Shown: positions 6,541-14,405 of the stretch, piece by piece
Layout of the letters: each line of letters starts with the position of its first letter
How positions within the stretch are numbered: position 1 is the stretch's first letter
NCBI GenBank assembly: GCA_902459845.2
Contig: CABPSV020000018.1
Location: 1-14,590 of the forward strand
Direction: 5' to 3'
DNA from: Hepatocystis sp. ex Piliocolobus tephrosceles
Taxonomy: Eukaryota > Apicomplexa > Aconoidasida > Haemosporida > Plasmodiidae
Length of the DNA: 14,590 nt
Position numbers and translations under genes: made by a program
The notes under the pieces: generated by a model
What the model was told of the DNA's origin: nothing
Seen by the model: the letters and a program-made list of their open reading frames with translations, nothing else
Database searches by the model: none

Positions 6541-6564
6541 ATGATAAAATATGATCGATTCTGA
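6541..6564 (+). promoter_or_regulatory. short upstream ORF overlapping the WD40 start codon
   Basis: An ATG at 6541 opens a seven-codon frame that ends in TGA at 6562-6564. It is out of frame with the WD40 start at 6551 and overlaps it. A scanning ribosome would meet this ATG first, so it could lower translation of the main frame. It matters only if transcription starts upstream of 6541. Confidence 0.5.
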
Positions 6565-6726
6565 TAGTGAGAGTTTTACAAATTCAGATGAAAATATGCA
6601 GGGAGAATATATACCGGTTGTTAAATTTGGGGGGAACCAATCACATTCAAAAGTTGGAAAATTAGGTTCTAATGGTATTGTAACAAAAAATGAGCATTTA
6701 TTTTTTTTTTTTTACTGTATATGTAC

Positions 6727-6762
<36 letters not shown>

Positions 6763-9700
6763 CAAAACGAATATCTAAATATCTATATATGTGTGTTGTT
6801 GTTGGCATTGTAGGATTTTGTCATTATACTTTATTTTCAAATCTTTTTTTATTTTGCTCATTTTTTCTCCATTTTTCTCCATTTTTTCTCCATTTTTCTC
6901 CATTTTTCTCTATTTTTTCTCCATTTTTCTCCATTTTTCTCCATTTTTTCTCCATTTTTCTTCATTTTCCTCCATTTTTTCTCCATTTTTTCTTTATTTT
7001 TTTGTTTCTTTCACGCATCGTTGGTTTCGCAGGAAAACGTAATAGAGACACAGATTATGGTCATCTATATGGAATAAACAAAGCTTTTTTTTCACCTCAA
7101 GGGAAATACATAGCAGGATGTGGAACTGATGGTACTATTTACTTATATGATTTAAATTTAAATAAAATGTTAACCGAAATTAACACAAGAATTGATTGCA
7201 TCAATGATTTGGTAATTAGTGATAATGAGAAATATATTTATGTATGTGGTAATAATAAACGTATTGAAATATTTGATTTATTAAGTAATATAAAATTTCG
7301 TAATAATAAAATGAAAACATATGTGGATAGATCTATAAAGGAAATACCTTCTGATTTTTATTTTAACTTTTTGGTAAAAAATAATAAAAAATTAGTTCGT
7401 TTTTCTAATAATAATGAAGTACTAAGAAATGTAATAAATAATAAATACATTCCAAGTAAGAAAGTTAAATATACAGATTTTAGGAATAAAAAAACAATCA
7501 GCAATCCTGTATATAAGTTTGATGATATAACCCAATTTGATTTGAATGTGATAAAAAATAGAATTAGTAAAAAAACACGTATATACGATTATGTTCATAA
7601 ACCTATTTACTATATTGAAAATTCTCATGAGTATAGTTCTACTTGTTTAGGAATTGCAAATAACAGCAATTTTTTACTTTACTCTGGAGGAGGAGATGGG
7701 ATTTTAAATATATGGGATTTAAGAATGGATTTGTATGATATAAAAAATAATAAATTAAATCACAATAAAAAAAAAAAACATAATCTTAGTAGTATTAGTA
7801 GTAGCAGCAGTAGTAATAATAGTGATAGTAATAATAAACATAATCTTAGCAGTAGTAGTAATAATAATAGTAATAATAATGATGGTAATGTATGTTGTAA
7901 TGCTAAAAACCCTTATATTAGTATAGATGCACATGAAGCTGTAATAACGAGCATCAGTTTTAATAACAATGTGAGTAGTATGAGTGCGTGTGTTCTCACG
8001 CAAAGTGACAGCATGCTTGATGATACATCACCAAACGAAGCGATACCAAACGAAGCAGTACCAAACGAAGCAGTACCAAACGAAGCAGTACCAAACGAAG
8101 CGATACCAAACGAAGCAGTACCAAACGAAGCAGTACCAAACGAAGCAGTACCAAACGAAGCAGTACCAAACGAAGCAGTACCAAACGAAGCGATACCAAA
8201 CGAAGCAGTACCAAACGATAATATAAACAACGCTTGTGAAGAACAACAAATAATAGAAAAAAGAGAAAGTCAAGTATTAAAAAACGGTGGTAGTAACAGT
8301 AATAGTTTTAATTCAGAAGAATGTGTAGCTTTAACAAGTATTCTTAATAATAATATGTATATAGATGAATCTGGTAAAAATAATAATGAGATTTTAAAAG
8401 TGCAGTATAATAAAACGTATGAGAGTAATACTAAAAGCCGTAATAGTAGTAGTGATAGTAGTAGTTCTTTTTCGTCTTCTAGTTCTGAATTTACATGTGA
8501 TTTTGAACAAAATAATGTACTTAACTTTTTTATGACAAGTGGTTACGATGGCGTTGTTCGATTATTCGATATGAATTATAATTTAATACAATCAGTTTTT
8601 GATGAAGAAAAACAAATAACTCATAGTATGTTTACACAAAATAATAAATATATTATTATTACAAATAAAACACAACATGCAAAAATGTTTGATCTTTTAT
8701 ATATAAGTGATAAACAGAATACACGAAAGGTGACAACTTATATAAAAAATTATACACCTCCAACTGAAACCGATGAATATGTTGACAGTTATATTGAGTA
8801 TACAAAAAAGAATGTTAACATTAATAACTCCAGTAGTAGTACGCATAGTAGTACTAGTAATAATAGTAATGGTAGTACCACTAGTAATAGTAGTACCACT
8901 AGTAATAATAGTACCACTAGTAATAATAATGATAGTAATAATAGTGATAGTAATGGTAGTATTAGCAATAATAACGATAGTTATAGTAATAGTTATTCTT
9001 ATAACTATGATCATCCTTATAGTTATAGTGATAATATAAATAAAAGTAATGGTAACAATAGTGATAGTGATAGTTATATTAGTAATGACAGTATTAACAA
9101 TAATATTGATAGTTATAATAATAATAGCAACAGCAGTAATAGTAGTAGCAACAACAGTGGAGACAACAGTGGCAATAATAGTGGAAACAACAGTGGCAAT
9201 AATAGTGGAAACAACAGTGGCAATAAAAGTGGAAACAACAGTGGCAATAAAAGTGGAAACAACAGTGGCAATAAAAGTGGAAACAACAGTGGCAATAAAA
9301 GTGGAAACAACAGTGGCAATAAAAGTGAAAACAACAGTGGCAATAAAAGTGGAAACAACAGTGGCAATAAAAGTGGAAATAACAGTGGTAGTAATAATAA
9401 TTTGCTTTCCGATGAAAACAGTTTGAACGATTACCCATTAGATAATACAGATTGTTTACATTACGACGATGATAGTGATAACATTGAAATAGTAGACATT
9501 GTCGAAGATAAGGAATTATCTTACGACATAAATGGTATAAATTTGTTTTATAAAATGGATGTTCATATTAATAATAGAGAAATGTATAGTGATATTGAAA
9601 ATATTAATGATTGGTATTTTCAAAAATATTTAGATAAAAAAAATTATAATAGTGATTCAAATGACTTTAGTGAAGAAGATATAGACAAATATGACAGTTA

Positions 9701-10382
9701 TAAACGTGTAAATAAAAAAATGGGACCTATGTGGTCCTATTATGTAAATAATAGAAAATACAAGAGTTTTATACCATTTGAAGATATAATAGCAAGGTTA
9801 AAAAATAATCATATATATGCAAAAAAATATTCTATGTATTTGAATAGTTGTACTACGAATTCTAATGAAAAAAATGATGAAAAACTGACAATGAATAATG
9901 AAAAAGATTTTGATATATATAAACGTTTATTCAAATATTTAAATATTAATTATAATAATAAATCTGATAGCTATGATGATAGTAATATAGATACCTCTGA
10001 AATGAGTCAGAATAGAAAAAGTTATAATAATAAAAAAATAGATTACCCTAAATTTTATTCTTGTATAGCTGGAGATAAATGCATAATACCGTCTAATGAT
10101 ACATGTGCACATGTATATGATATATATACAGGTCTACATATTAACAGCATACATAATTTATACATGCCTAACTACGACATTGGTTTTGGTATGAATGTTC
10201 ACGACGGTCTGGACCATTCACATTTTTATATAATGGATTCAGATGAAATGTATGTAAAAAAAACAAAATATATATCTTATATAACTAGTGTCCATGCATA
10301 CCCAAAAAACGATAGTATTATTGCAACTTCGAATGGATATCCAGATGGTTCCATCGTTTTATGGCTTTTTTCTCCAGTTTAA
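6551..10382 (+). CDS. WD40-repeat (beta-propeller) protein with large Ser/Asn-rich inserts, two exons
   Basis: Exon 1 is 6551-6674 and exon 2 is 7033-10382, joined in phase 1 (G|GTATTG donor, TTTCGCAG acceptor) to give about 1157 residues. An in-frame TAA 6 nt upstream fixes the start. About seven WD-like blades can be placed: residues ~55-83 (ends IYLYDL), ~96-125 (IEIFDLL), ~243-273 (GDGILNIWDL), ~338-355 plus ~537-565 (one blade split by a ~180-residue insert; GYDGVVRLFD), ~569-600 (AKMFDL), ~1052-1078 (AHVYDI) and ~1126-1157 (GSIVLWLF). Between the fifth and sixth lie ~450 residues of Ser/Asn repeats and acidic sequence. I do not recognise the orthologue. WD40 propellers are protein-interaction scaffolds; partner and compartment are unknown. 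No signal peptide or membrane segment is seen. Confidence 0.85.
6675..7032 (+). other. intron of the WD40 gene with repeat-built 3' end
   Basis: A 358-nt phase-1 GT-AG intron. It contains an (AT)n run (about 6730-6761). From about 6861 to 6990 it holds a tandem CTCCATTTTT(T) repeat that supplies a very long pyrimidine tract before the acceptor at 7031-7032. The exon 2 frame happens to stay open back to 6690, but the resulting Phe/Ser-rich stretch is intron. Reading exon 1 into the intron stops at about 6727. Confidence 0.85.
8031..8219 (+). repeat. 15-bp in-frame repeat encoding Pro-Asn-Glu-Ala-(Val/Ile), 12 copies
   Basis: Twelve complete units of CCAAACGAAGCAGTA or its variant CCAAACGAAGCGATA start every 15 bp from 8031, and a partial unit follows. 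The variant changes two adjacent codons together (GCA GTA to GCG ATA) in units 1, 5 and 11. The repeat lies in the insert that splits the fourth WD blade. Confidence 0.96.
8826..9150 (+). repeat. Ser/Asn trinucleotide-rich tract (AGT/AAT)n in the WD40 gene
   Basis: Long runs of AGT and AAT codons with occasional GAT, GGT, TAT and ACC ACT give a Ser/Asn-rich low-complexity insert. A shorter tract of the same kind is at about 7785-7890. These tracts make long shadow frames on both strands. Confidence 0.85.
9150..9390 (+). repeat. 24-bp / 12-bp in-frame repeat encoding (Asn-Asn-Ser-Gly-Asn-Lys-Ser-Gly)n
   Basis: Tetrapeptide units Asn-(Asn/Lys/Asp)-Ser-Gly run for about 20 copies. The left part is all Asn-type (AACAACAGTGGC, AATAATAGTGGA). 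The right part alternates Asn and Lys types as a 24-bp unit built on GGCAATAAAAGTGGAAACAA. One unit near 9330 has Glu in place of Gly. Confidence 0.93.
10099..10116. other. 18-bp perfect palindrome inside the WD40 coding region
   Basis: ATACATGTGCACATGTAT reads the same on both strands. It encodes Asp-Thr-Cys-Ala-His-Val-Tyr in a WD-like blade. It contains GTGCA on both strands, the motif known for the ApiAP2 factor AP2-I, but it is deep in a coding region. Confidence 0.8.
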
Positions 10383-10395
10383 TTGTAAAGAAACG

Positions 10396-10428
<33 letters not shown>

Positions 10429-10580
10429 TGCTATGTATATGTTACGTGTGATAAATTTTTGATTGTGTTTTTGTGTTTATTTTTTTTTGTATATATTATA
10501 TACGCACGTTTTATGTGTTTTACATTTACTTTTGAAAGTTTAAAAAATATCCTCAAAAATAGTTATTTTAAAAATTAAAC

Positions 10581-10620
<40 letters not shown>

Positions 10621-10895
10621 GTTTATGCTTTTTAAAAGTTTAAACACGCTACATAAATGTCTTTAAAAAAAATAAAAAATAGAGCCTACACGTACAGTGA
10701 ATGTACTGTTTTTAAGGGAAAATACAAATGCGTAAACACATGTGTGAACATCTATGTACACAATCGGGGAAAGTTAAAAAAAAAAAATAAAACATATTAA
10801 CGTATTATCATTTTTTTTTAATCATATTCATCATTTCGTGGTCACATTTTATAAGCTTTTGATTTACAAAACGTCAACATAGCTTACAATACATT
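10383..10895. other. convergent intergenic gap between the WD40 and LSm5 genes
   Basis: Both neighbours end here, so this must hold two 3' UTRs. It contains a 28-base poly(T) tract (10398-10425), an (AT)n run (about 10581-10618), and a small hairpin ACAGT-GAATGT-ACTGT followed by T5 near 10694-10714. A+T-rich sequence in between shows no coding signal. No RNA gene is recognised. Confidence 0.75.
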
Positions 10896-11604
10896 TCAAG
10901 AGATAGTCTCTTCCAACTGTTCCTCATAGTCATAATAATTAATTGGTGTGCCACCGGGAACCATTATTGTGATATTCAAACCATTTAACAATAACTTTTT
11001 AATCTTATTTACTTTTTTAACTTTGTTTACATATGTGTACTCGGTCACATCTTCCAGTACCTGTGCATTTTATTAACAAAAAAAATAAAAAAAAATAAAA
11101 TAAAAAATGTGCAGTGATTCATGTATTGAAGCGGGGTAAAGAAATTATGTAAAAACTAAAAGAATTACAGAAAAAGACTATTTGTTATGTATGTAAACAA
11201 AGTTTAACATATAATATGTACAATTTTTTTATTGGATTTTACCATATTAACATATTCGTCAAACCCAATAAGTTTCCCAACTAGTTCCTTCTGGCCTTTC
11301 ATTATTACCCACACTTTACTACCTATAGAAAATGAAACATAAAATGAAACATAAAATGAAACATAAAATGAAACATAAAATGAAACAGAAAAAAAAAAAT
11401 AAAGAATTGAAATAACAGTGAACAGTGAAGTAGTTTTATTATTTGAAATATGTACATATATATAAATATATACACGTGTTCATAAATGCGAACGTAAATG
11501 GGAACTGCGCATAACAAGCATTTATGTATTTATGTTAACTAACCAATACATTTATCCATCAACGCAAGGGGTAAAAACGTTTCGGGCTTACTTATTGTTG
11601 ACAT
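10896..11604 (-). CDS. LSM5: U6 snRNA-associated Sm-like protein LSm5, three exons
   Basis: Exons on the minus strand are 11604-11544, 11322-11243 and 11060-10896 (61 + 80 + 165 nt), giving 101 residues. The joins are phase 1 and phase 0, with GT donors and AG acceptors. The product aligns along its whole length with LSm5: an N-terminal [12 protein letters not shown], the Sm1 motif ([20 protein letters not shown]), [12 protein letters not shown], then Sm2 with [15 protein letters not shown]. It has a short acidic C-terminal tail. LSm5 is a subunit of the LSm2-8 ring, which binds the U6 snRNA 3' oligo(U) in the nucleus, and of the LSm1-7 ring in mRNA decay. The linker between Sm1 and Sm2 is basic and Val/Lys-rich where other LSm5 proteins have a TPEGRR-like stretch. 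I am confident of the identity and of all splice sites. Confidence 0.95.
11061..11242 (-). other. LSm5 intron 2
   Basis: A 182-nt phase-0 intron with donor ATG|GTAAAA and acceptor ATGCACAG. It separates YVNM from VLEDVTEY inside the Sm fold. Confidence 0.92.
11323..11543 (-). other. LSm5 intron 1
   Basis: A 221-nt phase-1 intron with donor G|GTTAGT and acceptor TTCTATAG. Read on the minus strand, its last part is a tandem (ATGTTTCATTTT) repeat that forms the pyrimidine-rich tract directly before the acceptor. It interrupts the Gly codon after Cys-Ile. Confidence 0.92.
11329..11388. repeat. 12-bp tandem repeat (AAAATGAAACAT)x5 at a splice acceptor
   Basis: Five units start at 11329, 11341, 11353, 11365 and 11377; the last ends in CAG instead of CAT. 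The array begins 7 bp from the first base of LSm5 exon 2. Confidence 0.95.
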
Positions 11605-11844
11605 TTTTATAAAAAAATTCAATACAACTGTTTTTAATTTTATTTGTTGAAAAAAAAAAAAAAAATAAACATGTATATATATATAGCCCTTATATCTATT
11701 TAGTACTATTTTTTACTTGCAAGAATTGTAAAAATATATACAACAGTATGAATATATTGTTAACAATTTATTTTTTGTATTTCTAAAAAAAAAAAAAAAA
11801 TGGGCAAAAAAATTGTTATCGTTAAAATGTTTATTCGGAAATGT

Positions 11845-11972
11845 CAATATGTATAATATGTATATAATATGTATATAATATGTATATAATATGTATATAA
11901 TATATATAATATGTATATAATATGTATAATATGTATATAATATGTATATAATATGTATAATATGTATATATA
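11845..11972. repeat. A+T-rich 11-bp tandem repeat (AATATGTATAT)n
   Basis: About ten units of AATATGTATAT with deletions (ATATGTATA, ATATATAT) run head to tail about 240-370 bp upstream of the LSm5 start. Confidence 0.85.
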
Positions 11973-11999
11973 TTTCAAAATGTGCCCACAGTGTACCAT

Positions 12000-12050
12000 A
12001 GTCAACATTTGACCAAAGTCAGTATTTGTACCAAGTCAATATGTTGTACA
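12000..12050. repeat. degenerate 17-bp repeat (AGTCAAYATTTGTACCA)x3
   Basis: Three 17-bp units at 12000-12016, 12017-12033 and 12034-12050 all begin AGTCA, have a Y/R-ATTTG or ATGTTG middle and end in ACCA or ACA. It lies about 400 bp upstream of the LSm5 start and is less A+T-rich than its surroundings. Confidence 0.6.
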
Positions 12051-12593
12051 CGATAAAAAAAAGAAAAAAAAAAAAAAATAAAGCTTATATTTAAATATTA
12101 ACTTTTAAAAAGGAGAATCTACAAATTGTTGCACAAAAGAAACATAAAATATGTACATACATATTAAGTAAAGTGAAGTTGAACATGGTATGTATAAGTA
12201 TTAAAAATACAAAAAAAAAAAAAAAAATAATAAATAAATAAACAGGTAAGCGTATAGAAAACGTAATTTATTATGAAAATAAACAAACCGTCGAATTTTT
12301 TATGACAAAAATAACAAATTACATTTGATACAATGAAAATATAAACCGTGAAGTGGCATAAAAAATATATATACCATAATAAAGATGTATGCAGTATTAG
12401 TACGTATGTGTATTAACATGCGTTTATGTTTGTATATGGTATTAGGAACTTAAAAAAAAAAATATATATATGTATATAGATTCTCAAACATGTAATAATC
12501 AAGCATAATATATATATATAAACAATCGCGTGTAAGTGTAATATAAGCAATCACATGTAAACGCACATGCGAGTACATATCATACATAACAAA

Positions 12594-12635
12594 CAAAAAA
12601 AAAAAAAAACTTACAAAAAAAAAAAAAAAAACTTA

Positions 12636-12680
<45 letters not shown>

Positions 12681-12720
12681 AAACAAACAAAACAAAACAA
12701 AACAAAATAAAAAAAAAAAA
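12594..12720. repeat. A-rich block with CTTAC and CAAA interruptions
   Basis: Long poly(A) runs are separated twice by CTTAC and then by an (AAAC)n stretch. The block directly follows the stop codon (12721-12723 on the minus strand) of the helical-repeat gene, so on the mRNA it reads as a poly(U)-rich start of the 3' UTR. Confidence 0.85.
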
Positions 12721-14372
12721 CTAATTGTTCTCCGAATGCATGATTTCCTTAGCGAACTCCTTAACAGGGCGAGGTAATTTTTGAAAATTCTTTTCTTGCT
12801 TTTCAATAAGAATTCTAATAAAGTATCTTGCATATATTAAATTTAATGTATTCATATTTTTTTTTTTTTTTTTTAACAGATTTAAAGATTTATAATAAAC
12901 ATCATAATTTGTACAGTTTAGTTGTAAGCAACAAAAGGGGACTTGTGTTAATACATGGTGTGAACATGTTTCTATATTATCTAGATACCTATTTATTAAT
13001 AAATTAATAATTTTTTTTTCTAATTCTTCATTAATATTAATTGTATTTATCTCTTTGTTTTGCAAAGATTGACATGTTATATGTTTTTGTTCGTTAATTT
13101 GGGAGTTAATGGATATTGAGGAATTTGTTTGACAGTCTTTTTTGTTATCACCGTTTTGTATATCCTCTGAATGTTGATAATTGCTACACGTGTTACCACT
13201 ATCGCTACCACTTATCATACCACTATCGCTGCTACTTACCATACCTGTCATTACATTTCCACCCATTTGCATTTCCCCCTTTTGACTATTAAAAACATTA
13301 TTGAAAGTAGCAACATTTTCACTTATATTTGAACAATCAGAAGATGTATCAATTTTATCTTTCTGTGTCTTAACATTATTATTTTTTTTGACTTTATTTT
13401 CGTGTATTAGATTTTTTTTCCGTCGTATCGCATCTAACACTTGGGCTAATGACATCATATCCATTTGTTCAATAATTTTGTTAATTTTTGTTAAGCATAT
13501 AGAATAAAAAAAATCATCATTTATACATTTTAATTTGGATAGTGACCACAAAATATTACTAAACTCTCTTTGTGGTATGTCATCTATTATTTCGGTTATT
13601 TTTTGTTTTAAACGGTTTAAAAAAACTTTATTTTTATAATTGAATTTGGCCATGTAATGAACAGCATTTGTAATATTTACATAAGATAATTTATTAATAA
13701 AATTATTATTGTTCATATATTTAATAATATATTTCATAATATTAATATGTATATTACATTTAGCAAATGAATTTAATAATAATGTTAGGTGATGTGGTTC
13801 TACATCTTTTTCATTCATGTTTTTATAATATTTGTTTGTAAAGAATTTAAAAATATCATAATTATTTATATTTATTCGACTCATCATATTTAATATTAAA
13901 ATAGAATTTATAACACTTAAATCATTATAAATATGTTCATCACATTTAATTTTATTTAGTATCAATGTAATAATATCATTGTGGTCATCAGATAATGAAT
14001 AAAGAGATTTATTTTCGATTTTTTTCAAATCATTGGATGGACCTAATTTTGTTTTTTTTTTTATTATATCTTCTTGTAATAAACTAAACGAACTCATAAT
14101 AATTGTTAAGTCTAAGGAATTATATTTGTCGATAGTTTTTATAAAATAATATTTAACTGTGTTAATGTCTTTATGGTTCTTTAACCCGGACTTCACTAAA
14201 TCTAAAGAAGAGAAAACAGGACAGAAATAGAATAAATGAATAAGCATGTAGCAAAAAATTGTTGAATTTTTTTATTAATCACATTTAGTACACATATGTG
14301 TACTGTTATAGACATATATAATAGTACTTGCATACGCGTATCACTAGTACATATCTAAATGTACGTATATGT

Positions 14373-14405
<33 letters not shown>

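Larger units (their letters stand above)
4784..6550. other. repeat-rich intergenic region between the PARN-like and WD40 genes
   Basis: About 1.8 kb with no supported gene. It holds the stop-codon stem-loop, a 9-bp AGCTTTCTT repeat (about 4907-4930), an AAAAAATAACAT-type array, a perfect 12-bp palindrome at 5171-5182, an inverted repeat ACGCAT/ATGCGT (5305-5310 and 5317-5322), a 48-base poly(T) tract, an 18-bp A+T repeat, a 9-bp AAGCGAAAY minisatellite, poly(A) tracts at about 6129-6150 and 6291-6308, and a dyad array before the WD40 start. A 28-codon ATG frame at 5092-5178 exists but nothing supports it. Longer frames across the minisatellites are repeat read-throughs with no non-repetitive protein body. 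Confidence 0.75.
11605..12720. other. intergenic region: LSm5 upstream region and 3' flank of the helical-repeat gene
   Basis: About 1.1 kb between two minus-strand genes. Nearest LSm5 there are poly(A) runs (about 11650-11665 and 11786-11800). Then come an 11-bp AATATGTATAT array (about 11845-11972), a degenerate 17-bp repeat (12000-12050) in slightly more complex sequence, further A runs, and a long A-rich block (12594-12720) just after the stop of the helical-repeat gene. No frame with coding character and no RNA gene is recognised. Confidence 0.75.

Noticed and set aside
6690..7032. ATG at 6690 as the start of the WD40 protein
   Set aside because: This stretch is Phe/Ser/His-rich repeat translation of a pyrimidine-rich intron. 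An exon at 6551-6674 with a phase-matched donor and the acceptor at 7031-7032 gives a cleaner protein.
7913..8273. Minus- and plus-strand frames over the PNEA repeat
   Set aside because: A 15-bp repeat keeps several frames open; the real frame is the one continuous with WD40 sequence on both sides.
8697..9438. Long frames on both strands over the Ser/Asn tracts
   Set aside because: They are shadows of the AGT/AAT and Asn-Ser-Gly repeats and consist of Ile/Val/Thr or Cys/His/Tyr strings.
10690..10714. Terminator-like hairpin ACAGT-GAATGT-ACTGT with T5
   Set aside because: It resembles a bacterial terminator but the stem is only 5 bp, and eukaryotic transcription does not use this signal.
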